From Lolium rigidum (taxonomy: Eukaryota > Streptophyta > Magnoliopsida > Poales > Poaceae): a stretch of 64,000 nt of DNA. Made by a program: the position numbers and the translations under genes. The DNA is taken from NCBI RefSeq assembly GCF_022539505.1, contig NC_061508.1, positions 35,892,256-35,956,255 of the forward strand, given 5' to 3'. The notes below the pieces were generated by a model. The model saw only the letters and a list, made by a program, of their open reading frames with translations. It made no database searches and had not been told where the DNA came from. Positions 33,044-46,967 of this stretch are shown here, in pieces; position 1 is the stretch's first letter, and each line of letters starts with the position of its first letter.

Positions 33044-34167
33044 TCAACCCCAACGAGGATCTGGGTTCCATGCCGGTGGATCGTACATGGAGTAGTCATA
33101 ATAAGGTCCCGATGCAGAAGAAAAGCGTGGAGGCTCCTCATGCCCAACTTGTTGATGCGAAGAACTTGCTGCATCGGATGAAGAGTCGAGGTGTTCCTCG
33201 TCCTCCTCCGTGTTGTCTCTTGCATGATGGCCTCCTCCCTCTATGTGTGCATTAACTGCACTTTCCGTGACTGACCAATCCTCCCTGGAATCAAGGTTAA
33301 ACAGAGCAGGTGCAGGCAATCCTACTAATTTTTCAGTTTTCTTAGTTATTCTCCAAGCTTTCGGTAAAATGTTATTCTATAAGACAGGTTGCTCAAATTA
33401 GATGAATCAGAAACAAATTCATGCTTAATCATGGAGACTATGTCAAGTTTCTCTATGGGAAGTTGAATATCAAGGTGGTGAGGTTCTACACCATGCATAG
33501 CTAATAAACGAGAGACGATGAGGCCTCCACAAATTCCTCCCTTCTCACGGTTAGTAGCAAGCCTGTTGGCTATCAAAGCACCCAAGTTATAGGTCTTATT
33601 ACCTTGCAATGCAGCAGCTAGAAAAGCTAAATCCTGGATAGATAATTTACTTCCATTCTTTCTAGCTAGCACGCACTTAGTGATGAAATAAGCAAAGTAG
33701 CGAATAGCTGGGAGTTGAATGCTACTGATTTTACCACCATCCTCTGAGAAGCTTCTCCCATGACAAATCATCTTGAAGAGGTCTAAGAACTCTTGCGGCG
33801 ATCCCCTTATCTTCTCGCATGATCCCCATTGCGGCACTCTAATTGCTGCACAAAAATCATTGAATGGCAAGTTGACAGCTTTATTATAAATTTTGTACTG
33901 AACCATGGGGTTAGATCGCGACCAATTGAATTTAAAATCCTGCACTACGGACATAGTCAGCTTTGCATATTGGCATGGTTCTCCATCAACGAAATCATCC
34001 AACCCTGCACGAGAGATTAGACTTTGAACATCTTGCAAGATCCCTGCACTTCTCATAAAATCCACGCACGGGCAGTAAGCGGGGTATACTCCTTCTTCGC
34101 GGTGAACTCTCATGACCTGTTGCACCTCCAATTCTTGTTGGTTAAGTTGGTGCCTACTCCCTTCCAT
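33044..34167 (-). CDS. Third ORF of element A (Athila ORF1-like protein)
   Basis: It starts at ATG 34167 (MEGSRHQLNQQELE) and ends at 33044 (...NPDPRWG), about 370 residues, with one frame change near 33340. It has the plant-retrotransposon ORF that lies after pol in Athila-like elements: a folded middle with FCAAIRVPQWG and DLFKMICHGRSFSE, ...IRYFAYFITKCVLARKNG, then LGALIANRLATNREKGG. A Ser/Glu-rich tail follows. It resembles the Athila ORF-1 family, whose role is unknown. Element B carries the same ORF. Confidence 0.7.
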
Positions 34168-34949
34168 TTTCTGAAATTTTTCAACAAATAATATAAAACT
34201 TGATTTGGTGACATATAATAGAGAGAAACTACCATAGGAACTTGCTAGAGTACTAAACATGCATCAAAACTAGTTTATACATCTTAGAACAAGCATGCAA
34301 GCTCACTAAACATGTTACCTACAGCAGCAAAATATTCAAGATATACTCCACCAAACAAAATTCTACTTGGATAGTCGGAGGAGTCACGTACCGAAGAGTA
34401 AATGTGCCAAATTTCAGACAGAAATCTGGGCTGAGCAAAGAGATCGAGAAATCTGGAGTTCTTGAGCAAAAACACGAGTGAGAGGAAACTGGTGTCGATT
34501 TTTTCGGGAGAGAGAAGAGTGTGGGAAGAAGAGATGCTAAAGTGGGGTAAAGGGGGGCCAACACACCAGGGTGGCGCGCCCCCCTTGCTGGCCGCGCCGG
34601 CCTGTGGGGTGCCACCCTGGGGTGCCCCACTGGTCATCCCCAGGTGCTCCCAGGTGCCTCGTCGAAAAATAGGACCAACGGTATAATTTTTGTGAATTTT
34701 TGAAAACTTTGAAAAATGCACATTTCCGGGTATTAAGTTTATTATTACGGCCGGGAAATTTTTTGAAATCTCTAATTAACTAAGGAACTTTACAAAACAA
34801 AAGTGCTACAGCAAGTAGAACGAGTGGAGGAAGAAAGAGATGTTGTTTACCTCCTCTATGCATATAAAAAGTATTTGTTAACAAGGTTGATCAAGTCTTG
34901 CCACCAAATAAATTTTACATAGCATAAGAAGAAATAAACCTCAAATCAA

Positions 34950-37608
34950 TCATGTTACCTTGAATTGTATTGATATGGATCCAATCACAAGAGTTTGATA
35001 TTCTTCTTTAGGCTCATATATAGGACAATCGATAGTTCCCACTTTGATAGTTCTCACATTAGAAATAGTATTAACTCCACATACTTTATCAATCCTCTTG
35101 GGAAAATAAACGGTATGCTCCCTATCATCAACATTGAAAGTAACCTTTCCTTTATTGCAATCAATAACAGCTCCTGCGGTGTTAAGAAAAGGTCTCCCAA
35201 GAATAATAGACATATTATCATCTTCAGGCATTTCCAACACAACAAAATCAGTTAATATCAAGCAGTTATTAGTAACTTGAACAGGAACATCCTCACATAT
35301 ACCAACAGGAATAGCAGTAGATTTATCAGCCATTTGCAAAGATATATCAGTAGGTATCAACTTATCTAAGTAAAGTCTCTTATAAAGAGAAAAAGGCATA
35401 ACACTAACACCGGCTCCCAAGTCACATAGAGCAGTCTTAACATAATTATTCTTAATAGAACAAGGAATAGTAGGTATACCGGGTCGCCCAACTTCTTTGG
35501 AACTTTGCCATTGAAAGAGTAATTAGCAAGCATAGTGGAAATTTCCTCATTGGGGATTTTCCTTTTGTTAGTAACAATATCTTTCATATACTTTGAATAA
35601 GGAGGCAATTTAATAGCATCGATCAAAGGGATTTGCAAGAATAAAGGTTTCATCCAATCACAAAATTTATTATAGTGTTCTTCTTCCTTTGATTTTAGTT
35701 TCTTAGCAGAAAAGGCATTTGCTTTTGCACCCAAGGTTCCCTTTCATTACCATGTTTCTTAGCAATAAAATCTTCTTTAGTATACTTTTTATTTTTATCT
35801 CGCTTTTCAGGTTCATCTTCAACTCCTTCTTTATCAGAAACATCATTCTTATCATTACCATTATTATTATCATGTTCATTACCACTTTCAGTTTCAGCAT
35901 CGGAAATAGAAATACTATTAGGATCATTAACAGGTTCAGAGGATTCTACAACATTTTTATGTTTCTTCTTCTTTTCCTTAGAAGGAGCACTAGGTTCAAT
36001 GCGTTGAGAATCTTGTTCAATTCTTTTGGGATGCCCTTCAGGATATAGAGGATCCTGGGTAGAGACACCACCTCTAGTTGTTACTTCATAAGCATGTTTC
36101 TCTTTAGAATTATTTTGTAATAAGTCATTTTGCACTTTAGTAAGTTGATCAATTTGAGTTTGAACCATTTGAAAATGTTTAACAAGCATCTTAACATCAT
36201 TGGAGGTTCTCTCCACAATATCATGCAAATTGCTAATAGCTCGAGAATTTTCCATTAGATGATTCTCTACTCTCATATTAAAATTTTCTTGCTTAACAAT
36301 ATAATTATCAAACTCATCTAAGCATTGCGCAGGAGGTTTTGAATACGGAATATCTTCCCTAGTAAAGCGCTGAAAGGGAATTTACCTCAATCATGGATGA
36401 AGGGGGAATTATCTCACATATATCTTCTATGGGAGTGCGATTCTTCACATCTTCAGATTTAATACCTTTCTCCTTGAGAGACTTCTTGGCTTCCCTCATA
36501 TCTTCATCATTCAATTTAATTAAAACCCTCTTCTTCAATATTGGCGTTGGAGTTGGTTCGAGGCGTAGTCCAATCATCATGATTCCGGCCTATTTTAGCC
36601 AATAATTCTTCGACCTTCGTCCGGAGTTCTTTTCTCGAAAACACAACCAGCACAACTATCCAAATATGCCCTGGACTCAATGGTTAGTCCACTATAAAAT
36701 ATATCAAGTAGATCATTCTTTTCTAAATCATGTCCAGGTCGAGCTCTGATAAGAGAACAAAATCTTGCCCAAGCCTCAGGCAATTTCTCTTCATCTCCCT
36801 GGTCAAATCTATAAATTCTCTGTAAAGCAATATGTTGAGCACTAGCAGGAAAGTATTTTCGAAAGAAAACATCACGCAAATCAGTTGGATTTTTAATAGA
36901 ACCAGGAGGCAAATTGTTATACCAAGTTTTAGCATCATCCTTTAATGAGAAAGGAAAAAATTTAGCGACAAAATAAGTACGCATCTTGATATCATCAGAA
37001 AACAAGCTACTCATAGAAGAAAGTTCAATCATGTGTTCTACAGCACTTTCTTTTTCAGTACCACAAAAGGGTGCTTTCTCTACAATAGCTATATGAGATA
37101 AATCAAGAGAAAAATCATAATCTTTATCCTTAATGCATATAGGAGATGTGGCAAATTTAGGATCAGGAGATAACTTATGTCTAACAGTATATTGTTTGAG
37201 AAACTTTTTAATTTTACTTGCATCAGCAGTAGCATTGCATCTATTAATAAAATCATCATTAAGCTCCACATAATCTTCATCAGGATCATCACTAGAATAA
37301 TCAAGTTCAGGTGAATTAACAGGTGTAGTAGCATTAGGAGTTTCAGTATTTTCAATTTGTCTAGACCTAGCAATTGTAGCATCTAAAAAGGATCCCAATG
37401 AACCACTATCATCAAGCACAGCAGAAACGTTATCAATATTATGAGAGTTTTCAGATTCAGCTGAAGTACCAGACAAGTGAAGCTTGTGGCGGTGAAACAA
37501 GTCGACTTATCACGGATGGTGAATCAAGAGTAGCAAAGGTACTCGAGTTGTACCTTTTCTTGTAGTGGATGGTAATATGGCGACTTTAGGATCGCGAGGT
37601 TTACCCAT
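34950..37608 (-). pseudogene. gag-protease region of element A
   Basis: It starts at ATG 37608 (MGKPRD...). The gag domain (Retrotrans_gag) has FFPFSLKDDAKTWYNNLPPG and FFRKYFPASAQHIALQRIY. A coiled-coil-like linker (NDVKMLVKHFQMVQTQIDQL) and a Glu/Lys/Asp-rich region follow. The retropepsin ends it, with ALCDLGAGVSVMPFSLYKRL (active-site Asp in DLGA) and IILGRPFLNTAGAVID. The frame breaks at about 37540, 36600, 36350, 35700 and 35480, several at or beside CAG/CTG triplets, so some may be sequencing errors. There is no CCHC zinc knuckle. The stop at 34950 ends the ORF with no pol after it. Confidence 0.8.
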
Positions 37609-37666
37609 GATGGAGAATTTGCAGCGAACAATATCAATCCAAGTGAACTTCCAAATAAAGCTATGC

Positions 37667-37684
37667 TCCCCGGCAACGGCGCCA
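37667..37684 (-). other. tRNA-Asp primer-binding site of element A
   Basis: On the minus strand TGGCGCCGTTGCCGGGGA is a perfect 18-base complement of the 3' end of plant tRNA-Asp, 11 bases after the LTR end. It marks the start of minus-strand DNA synthesis. Confidence 0.88.
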
Positions 37685-37695
37685 GAAAACAGTCT

Positions 37696-38574
37696 TGATA
37701 ACCCACAAGTATAGGGGATCGCAGCAGTCTTCGTGGGTAGTAAAACCCAATTTATTGATTCGACACAAGGGGAGACAAAGAATACTTGAAAGCCTTAACA
37801 GCGGAGTTGTCAATTCAGCTGCACCTGGAAACAGACTTGCTCGCAAGAGTTTATCGATAGTAACAGCTTTATAGCGATAGCAGTAGTGAAATAACAGCAA
37901 CAGAGTAACAGAGACAGCAGTAGTGATTATAGTAAACAGCAGGATTAAAATATTGTAGGCACGGGGACGGATAACGGGCGTTGCATGGATGAGAGAAACT
38001 CATGTAACAATCAAGCAGGGCATTTGCAGATAATAATAAAACGGTGTCTAAGTACAAAGCAATCAATAGGCATGTGTTCCAATTATAGTCGTACGTGCTC
38101 GCAATGAGAAACTTGCACAACATCTTTTGTCCTACCAGCCGGTGGCAGGCTGGGCCTCAAGGGAATCTATCGGATATTAAGGTACTCCTTTTAATAGAGT
38201 GCCGGAGCAAAGCATTAACACTCCGTGAACACATGTGATCCTCACATCACTACCATCCCTCCGGTTGTCCCGATTTCTGTCACTTCGGGGCCATTGGTTC
38301 CGGACGACGACATGTGTATACAACTTGCGAGTAAGACCATAAACAATGAATATCATGATGAAGTAATAACATGTTCAGATCTGAGATCATGTCACTCGGG
38401 CCCTAGTGACAAGCATTAAGCATAACAAGTTGCAACAATATCATCAAAGTACCAATTACGGACACTAGGCACTATGCCCTAACAATCTTATACTATTACA
38501 TGACCAATCTCATCCAATCCCTACCATCCCCTTCAGCCTACAGCGGGGGAATTACTCACACATGGATGGGGGAA
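37696..38574 (-). repeat. 5' LTR of element A, distal part
   Basis: 879 bp of the 5' LTR, ending where element B begins. The remaining 517 bp are at 48376-48892. GGGAA at 38570-38574 is the left target duplication of B. Confidence 0.92.
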
Positions 38575-39966
38575 TGATACGTCCAAAACGTATCTACTTT
38601 CCCGAACACTTTTGCTATTGTTTTGCCTCTAATTTGTGTATTTTGGATGCAACTAACACGGACTAACGCTGTTTTCAGCTAGAACTGTTCCGGTGTCTCG
38701 TTTTTGTGCAGAAATCCAACTTTCGGGAAAAACCTCGGGATTTTGACAGAAGGCCCTATTTTCCCGAACATCGACGGAGCCGAAGGACAAATCAAGTGGA
38801 GGCCCGAGGGCCCCACACCATAAGGCGGCGCGGCCTAGGGGGGCCCGCGCGGCCCTATGGTGTGGCCCCTCGGCCGGCCTCCGACGCTCCCCTTCGGACT
38901 ACTTATTGGCCTCGACCTAAAAACGCACGGAGAGAAGTCGAAGTCGCCGTAAACCCTCCGGAACGCCGCCACATCGCGAAACTCCGTCTCGGGAGCCGAA
39001 GTCTCCGTTCGGCACTCCACCGGGACGGGAAATTGGAGGAGATCATCGCCGCCATCACCACCGACGCCTCTACATCAACCAGCCATGTTTCCCCGTCCAT
39101 GTGTGAGTAATTCCCCCGCTGTAGGCTGAAGGGGATGGTAGGGATTGGATGAGATTGGTCATGTAATAGCATAAGATTGTTAGGGCATAGTGCCTAATAT
39201 CCGTAGATGTTACTTTTATGATATTGTTGCAACTTGTTATTCTTAATGCTTGTCACTAGGGCCCGAGTGCCATGATCTCAGATCTGAACATGTTATTGTT
39301 TCATCATGATATTCATTGTTTATGGTCTTACCTGCAAGTTGTATACACATGTCGCTGTCCGGAACCAATGGCCCCGAAGTGACGAAATCGGGACAACCGG
39401 AGGGAATGGTAGTGATGTGAGGATCACATGTGTTCACGGAGTGTTAATGCTTTGCTCCGTACTCTATTAAAAGGAGTACCTTAATATCCAGATAGTTTCC
39501 TTGAGGCCCGGCTGCCACCGGCTGGTAGGACAAAAGATGTTGTGCAAGTTTCTCATTACGAGCACGTACGACTATAATTGGAACACATGCCTATTGATTG
39601 ATTAGTACTTGGATACCGTTTTATTATTATCTGCAAATGCCCCGCTATGATTGTTACATGAGTTTCTCTCATCCATGCAACGCCCGTCATCCGTCCCCGT
39701 GCCTACGATATTTTAATCCTGCTGTTTACTAAAATCACTATCGCTGTCTCTGTTACTCTGTCGTTGTTATTTTACTACTGCTATCGCTATAATATCGTTA
39801 CTATCGATAAACTCTTGCGAGCAAGTTCTGTTTCTAGGTGCAGCTGAATTGACAACTCCGTTGTTAAGGCTTTCAAGTATTCTTTGTCTCCCCTTGTGTC
39901 GAATCAATAAATTGGGTTTTACTTCCCTCGAAGACCATTGCGATCCCCTATACTTGTGGGTCATCA
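38575..39966 (+). repeat. 5' LTR of element B
   Basis: 1392 bp. Compared with the 3' LTR (46968-48370), most differences in the first 500 bp are at CAG/CTG triplets. Confidence 0.92.
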
Positions 39967-39977
39967 AGACTATTTTC

Positions 39978-39995
39978 CGGCGCCGTTGCCGGGGA
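39978..39995 (+). other. tRNA-Asp primer-binding site of element B
   Basis: CGGCGCCGTTGCCGGGGA, the same site as in A except for the first base (C instead of T, at a CTGG to CCGG change). Confidence 0.82.
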
Positions 39996-40053
39996 GCATA
40001 GCTTTATTTGGAAGTTCACTTGGATTGATATTGTTCGCTGCAAATTCTCCATC

Positions 40054-42708
40054 ATGGGTAAACCTCGCGATACTAAGATCGCCATATTACCATCCACTAC
40101 AAGAAAAGGTACAACTCGAGTACCTCTCGTCGCTCTTGATTCACCATCCGTGATAAGTAAACTTGTTTCACCACCACAAGCTTCAAATGCTGGTACTTCG
40201 CTGAATCTGAAAATTCTTATAATATTGATGATGCTTCTGCCGTGCTTGATGATAGTGGTTCATTGGGATCCTTTCTAGATGCTACAATTGCTAGGTCTAG
40301 ACAAATTGAAAATACCGAAACTCCTAATGCTACTACACCTGTTAATTCACCCGAATTTGATTATTCTAGTGATGATCCCGATGAAGATTATGTGGAGCTT
40401 AATGATGATTTTATTGAAAAATGCAATGCTACTACTGATGCAAGAAAAATTAAAAAGTTGCTTACGTGAACATGTCGTTAGATATAAACTGTCTCCCGAT
40501 CCTAAATTTGCCACATCTCCTATAAACATTAAGGATAAAGATTATGATTTTTCTCTTGATCTATCTCATATAGCTATTGTTGAGAAAACACCCTTTTGTG
40601 GTACTCGAAAAAGAAAGTGCTTCGTTGAACACATGATTGAGTTATCTACTCTGAGTAGCTTGTTTTCTGATGATGTTAAGATGCGTACTTACTTTGTTTT
40701 TAAAATCTTTCCATTCTCATTAAAGAATGACGCTAAAACTTGGTATAATAGTTTGCCACCTAATTCTATTAAAAGTCCAAAAGAATTGCTTGATGTTTTC
40801 TTCCGGAAATACTTTCCTGCTAGTGCTCAACATATTGCTTTGCAGAGAATTTATAATTTTGACCAGGAAGATGGAGAGAAATTGCCTGAGGCTTGGGCGA
40901 GATTTTGCTCTCTTATTAGAGCTCGGCTTGACCATGATTTGGAAAAGCATGATTTACTTGATATATTTTATAGTGGACTAACCATTGAGTCTAGGGCATA
41001 CCTGGATAGTTGTGCTGGTTGTGTTTTCAGGAAAAGAACTCCGGACGACGTCGAAGAATTATTGGCTAAAATAGGCCGGAATCATGATGATTGGACTACA
41101 CTCGAACCAACTCCGACACCGATATTGAAGAAGAGGGGTTTAATTAAATTGAATGATGAAGATATGAGGGAAGCCAAGAAGTCTCTCAAGGAGAAAGGTA
41201 TTAAATCTGAAGATGTGAAGAATCTCGCCTCCCATAGAAGATATATGTGAGATAATTCCCCTTCATCCATGATTGAGGTAAATTCCTTCAACGCTTTACT
41301 AGGGAAGATATTCCGTATTCGAAACCTCCTCGCGCAATGCTTAGATGAGTTTGATAATTATATTGTTAAGCAAGAAAATTTTAATATGAGAGTAGAGAAT
41401 CATTTAATGGAAAATTCTCGAGCTATTAGTGAATTGCATGATATTGTGGAGAGAACCTCCAATGATGTTAAGATGCTTGTTAAACATTTTCATATGGTTC
41501 AAACTCAAATTGATCAACTCACTAAAGTGCAAAATGACTTGTTGGGAAATAATGCTAAAGAAAAATATGCTTATGAAGTAACAACTAGAGGTGGTGTCTC
41601 TACCCGAGATCCTCTATATCCCGAAGGACATCCCAAAAGAATTGAACAAGATTCTCAACGCATTGAACCTAGAGCTCCTTCTAAGAAAAAGAAAAAGAAA
41701 CATAAAAATGTTGTAGAATCCTCCGAACCTCGTTAATGATCCTAATAGTATTTCTATTTTGATGCTGAAACTGAAAGTGGTAATGAACATGATAAAGATA
41801 ATGATAAGAATGATACTCCTGATAAAGAAGAGGTTGAAGATGAACCTGAAAAGCATGCTAAAAATAAAAAGTACACTAAAGAAGATTTTATTGCTGAGAA
41901 ACATGGTAATGAAAGAGAACCTTGGGTTCAAAAGCAAATGCCTTTTCCTGCTAAGAAACTAAAATCAAAGGAAGAAGAACACTATAATAAATTCTGTGAT
42001 TGGATGAAACCTTTATTCTTGCAAATCCCTTTGACTGATGCTATTAAATTGCCTCCTTATTCAAAGTATATGAAAGATATTGTTACTAACAAAAGGAAAA
42101 TTCCTAATGAGGAGATTTCCACTATGCTTGCTAATTACTCTTTTAATGGTAAGGTTCCAAAGAAGCTTGGCGACCCGAGTATACCTACTATTCCTTGTTC
42201 TATTAAGAATAATTATGTTAAAACTGCTCTATGTGACTTGGGAGCCGGTGTTAGTGTTATGCCTTTTTCTCTTTATAAGAGACTTTACTTAGATAAGTTG
42301 ATACCTACCGATATATCTTTGCAAATGGATGATAAATCTACTGCTATTCTCGTTGGTATATGTGAGGATGTTCCTGTTCAAGTTACTAATAATCGCTTGA
42401 TATTAACTGATTTTGTTGTGTTGGAAATGCTCGAAGATGATAATATGTCTATTATTCTTGGGAGACCTTTTCTTAACACCGCATGGGCTGTTATTGATTG
42501 CAATAAAGGAAAGGTTACTTTCAATATTGATGATAAGGAGCACACCGTCTATTTCCCCAAGAGGATTGAAAAAGCGTGCGGAGTTAATACTATTTCTAAT
42601 GTGAGAACTATCAAAGTTGGAACTATCGATTGTCCTATATATGAGCCTAAAGAAGAATATCAAACTCTTGTGATTGGATCCATATCAATACAATTCAAGG
42701 TAACATGA
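40054..42708 (+). pseudogene. gag-protease region of element B
   Basis: It starts MGKPRDTKIAILPSTTRKG. The gag domain (FPFSLKNDAKTWYNSLPPNS, FFRKYFPASAQHIALQRIY) is followed by the Glu/Lys-rich linker. The retropepsin is intact in one frame (41938-42708), with CDLGAGVSVMP at about 42231 and IILGRPFLNTAWAVID. The ORF is cut by frame changes near 40150, 40460, 41240, 41735 and 41930. It ends in the same place as A (...IQFKVT). The protein is nearly the same as that of A. Confidence 0.8.
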
Positions 42709-43491
42709 TTTATTTGAGATTTATTTCTTCATATGCTATGTAAAATTTATTTGGTGGCAAGACTTGATCAACCTTGTTAACAAATACTTTTTATATACAT
42801 AGAGGAGGTAAACAACATTTCTTTCTTCCTCCGCTTGCTCTAGTTGCTGTAGCATTTTTATTTTGCAAAGTTCCTTAGTTGATTAGAGATTTCAAAAAAT
42901 TTCCTGGCCAGTAATAATAAACTTAATACCCCGAAATGTGCGTTTTTCAAAGTTTTCAAAAATTCGCAAAAATTACACCGTTGGTCCTATTTTTCGACGA
43001 GGCACCTGGGAGCACCAGAGGATGACCTGTGGGGCACCACAGGGTGCCACACCACCAGCCGGCGCGGCCAAGGAGGTGGGCGCGCCACCCTGTGGTGTGG
43101 GCCCCTCCTTGCCCCACTACTTCATCTCTTCCTCTCACACTCTTCTCTCTCCCGAAAAAATTGACACCAGCTTCTTCTCACTCGTGTTTTTGCTCAAGAG
43201 CCCCAGATTTCTCGATCTCTTTGCTCAGCCCAGATTTCTGTCTGAAATTTGGCACATCTGCTCTCCGGTATGTGACTCCTTCGATTATCCAAATAGAATT
43301 TTGTTTGGTGGAGTATATCTTGAATATTTTGCTGCTGTAGGTAACATGTTTAGTGAGCTTGCATGCTTGTTCTAAGTGGTATAAACTAGTTTTGATGCAT
43401 GATTAGTACTCTAGCAAGTTCCTATGGTAGTTTCCCTTGATTATATGTCACCAAATCAAGTTTTATATTGTTTGTTGAAAAATTTCAGAAA

Positions 43492-44620
43492 ATGGAAGGG
43501 AGTAGGCACCAACTTAACCAACAAGAATTAGAGGCGCAGCAGGTCACGAGAGTTCACCGAGAAGAAGGAGTATACCCCGCTTATTACCCATGCGTGGATT
43601 TTATGAGAAGTGCAGGGATCTTGCAGGACGTTCAAAGTTTAATCTCTCGTGCAGGGTTGGATGATTTTGTTGATGGTGAACCATGTCAATATGCAAAACT
43701 GACTATGTCAGTAGTGCAAGATTTTAAATTCAATTGGTCACAATCTAACCCCATGGTTCAAGTACAAAATTTATAATAAAGCTGTCAACTTGCCATTCAA
43801 TGATTTTTGTGCAAGCAATCGTAGTGCCGCAGTGGGGATCATGCGAGAAGATAAAGGGATCGCCGCAAGAGTTCTTGGACCTCTTCAAGATGATTTGTCA
43901 TGGAAGAAGTTTCTCAGAGGATGGCGGTAAAATTAGTAGCATTCATTTCCCAGCTATTCGTTACTTTGCCTATTTCATTACCAAGTGCGTTCTAGCAAGA
44001 AAGAATGGAGGTAAAGTATCTATCCAGGATCTGGCCTTTCTAGCTGCCGCATTACAAGGTAATAGGACTTATAACTTGGGAGCTTTGATAGCCAACGGAC
44101 TTGCTACTAACCGTGAGAAGGGAGGAATTTGTGGAGGTCTCATCGCCTCTCGCTTATTAGCTATGCATAATGTAGAACCTCACCATCTTGATATTCGGCT
44201 CCCCATAGAGAAACTTGACATAGTCTCCATGATTAAGCATGAATTTGTTTACGATTCGTCTAATTTGAGAAACCTGTCTTACGTAATAACATTTTACAAG
44301 AAATCTTGGAAAATGACTAAGAAAGTTGAAAAATTAGTAGGATTGCCCTGCACCTTCTCTCGTTTAACCTTGATTCCGGGGAGGATTGGTCGACCACGGA
44401 AAGTGCAGTTAATGCATACATAGAGGGAGGAATCCATCGTGCAAGAGGCAACACGGAGGAGGCCGAGGAACACCTCGATTCGTCATCCGATGCAGCGAGC
44501 TCTTCGCATCCACAAGCTGGGTATGAGGAACCCCCACGTTTTTCTTCTGCATCGGTACCTTATTATGATTACTCCATGTATGATCCACCGGCGTGGAACC
44601 CAGACCCTCGATGGGATTGA
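43492..44620 (+). pseudogene. Third ORF of element B (Athila ORF1-like)
   Basis: It starts MEGSRHQLNQQELEAQQVTR, with breaks near 43765, 44285 and 44330, and ends at TGA 44618-44620. It matches A's ORF along its length. A Ser/Asp/Glu-rich C-terminal part is followed by a Tyr/Pro-rich end. Confidence 0.7.
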
Positions 44621-46953
44621 ACTCCACTTAGGCCAAAAGCCTAAGCTTGGGGGGAGGTATACCGGCATCACTCATTCTTTGCATATTATGGTTGCTGGAT
44701 ACTTGTACATACTTGTTTAGTCTCTTTGAGTGGTTTTCTAATGAGAGGGAGATGATATTTGGGGAAGTGCTGCCTGAAAACAGATTCTGGACTGTTACTA
44801 GAAAAATTCGTGCGCACAGCCAGAACGTTATTTTGAGCTGCCAATTTTTGTGCAGGTTCCCCAGGTTGTTATCTAACTTTCATTAGTTGAACACTTTTCG
44901 ATCTGAGCAACGTGAGATTTTTGTAAAAATCGATTTCTGTACTGCTGTCAGGTTTTGGCAGATTTCTGCCATCTCGCTTTTCTGTGTTTCTTTTAGTTTT
45001 CATTTTCTTGTTCTTGCTTTGTTTCTTTCCTAAAACACAAAAAGTCCAAAAATATTTCTGTTGTTTCTCTTCACCATTTGTTTATCTTGGTTTCTTGCAT
45101 TTGTTTCGCTTTATTTGCTATTGCTAGTTTGCTATAAGAAAACCCAAAAAGATTTTGCTTTGTTTGCTTGTTTCCTTTTGTTCTTGTTCTCAAATTCGAA
45201 AACACCAAAAATATTTGCTGTTCTTCTTTGGTTTGTAAAGTTCATTATGAGTTCAATGGTCTTCGGTGGCTGGAGCGTGGTTTTCATTTCATATTATCCA
45301 AGCTACACAAGTGAAAAGGCAATAATGACGATCTACGACAATCTGATTGTGGTGAGAGGCTGGTATGAACTCTATTTGCTTTCATTTTTGTACATATACT
45401 CATCCATGTGAGCATGCTTAGTCGGTTCATATGAGGTATATGTCTTTTAAGAAAGTCTAGTAGTTCATGATCTCTCATGTTTAGCTCCAATTTATTAATA
45501 TGAGTAGCATGTCATGGATGTTTGCTTGCATTGTTTTATTCATAGATAGGTATGATATTGTGGTATCCTCCTCTGAATAATTCATTTATATCGACTTGGC
45601 ACATGCTCACGCATGCATATGACTGAACAAAAGTCAATTAAGCCTCAATGATTTACATTGCTTCAGAGTTCTTGTATCACTTTTATGCCTCGGTTAATTT
45701 ATTTTGCCGCAAGCATGATTATGACAGTTACTGCTCTCTTGATTTGTCGCTCCCTAGTCTTTTGCTAGCCTTCACTTGTACTGAGCGGGAATGCTGCTCG
45801 TGCTTCCAAACACATGAAAACCAAGTTATTCCAAAGTGTCCACCATAAATACCTATGCATGGCATTTCAAACCATTCCAAGTAAATTCTCATGCGCTACC
45901 TTTAAAACCTTCAAAATGCTTCTCAATTTGTGTTAATGTTTCATAGCTCATGAGGAAGTATGTGGTGTTTAGCTTTCAACCTTGTCATTTACTTTTGACG
46001 GACTCTCATATGGACTAGTGGCACATCCGCTTATCCAATCATTTTGCAAAAAGAGCTGGCAATGGGATTCCCGATCCCGAATTAATTAACTTAAATAGAC
46101 ACTCCTCCATGGTTTGTGATTGTTGGACGGCACCCGAAGGATTCGGTTAGCCATGGCTTGTGTAAGCAAAGGTTGGGGGGAGTGTCATCATCATAATAAA
46201 ACTAAACTAAAAAGGCACTCCTTCATGGTATGTGATTGTTGGCAGTGCACCCGAGGATTCGGTTAGCCATGGTTTGTGTAAGAAAGGTTGGAAGGAGTGC
46301 CACATAAAAATGCAAATAATTCATGGGAGCCGCTCTTGAAAGTCCGGTTGGCGAGGTAGTTAGTGTACCCATTACCATTCGTTGACAACAACAAACACCT
46401 CTCAAAATAATTTTACTCCCGCTTTACAAATGAAAAGCTCTAGCGCATGTTAATCCCTCGCTTCCCTCTGCGAAGGGTCAATCTTTTACTTCTATGTTGT
46501 GTCTCCATTATTTCTTTGAGCACTATCTTGAGAGCACAACTCGTCATTCTTAGTATAATATGCTTGTCTCAAAATATGATTGATTGTGGTATAACTTTGA
46601 TGCTTTTATCTTTGACAATCACTACTTCTAGTCTTTCTATGAACTCCAGAGGTGCCCGGGCATTTATGTTTTGCCGATCAAATACAGGCAAGCGAGATAC
46701 CACTCTATCATACTCATTTATGAACATTGCAATCCTACTTATATACATGATTCATGATGCTTATTATTAATTGTTGGTACCTCTTCATGATTGACATAGC
46801 TGTTAGATGATCTTATTTGCATGTACCTTATTATGAACTGCTTAAGTATTAGCCATATCATGAGAATATATACATCATATGAGCAAATGTGTTCGCGAAA
46901 GTTCTTTTATCGCTCAGTTGTTAACTGAATTGCTTGAGGACAAGCAATAAGCT
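44621..46953 (+). other. Non-coding 3' tail of element B
   Basis: Collinear with the tail of A (30707-33043). A local direct repeat at 46080-46300 (GGTTAGCCATGGTTTGTGTAAG-like, twice, with GGGAGTGTCAT / GGAGTGCCAC) is not present in A in that form. Confidence 0.65.
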
Positions 46954-46967
46954 AAGCTTGGGGGAGT
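46954..46967 (+). other. Polypurine tract of element B
   Basis: AAGCTTGGGGGAGT directly before the 3' LTR. Confidence 0.8.

Noticed and set aside
35703..36048. Leu/Ile/Phe-rich membrane-like ORFs over gag regions (also 37089-37382, 40279-41250 start, 41614-41937)
   Set aside because: Frame-shifted or antisense readings of Asp/Asn-rich gag codons; not real membrane proteins.
37667..37684. tRNA-Asp 3'-end sequence on the plus strand
   Set aside because: Only the last 18 bases of a tRNA match and there is no cloverleaf; it is the primer-binding site of element A.
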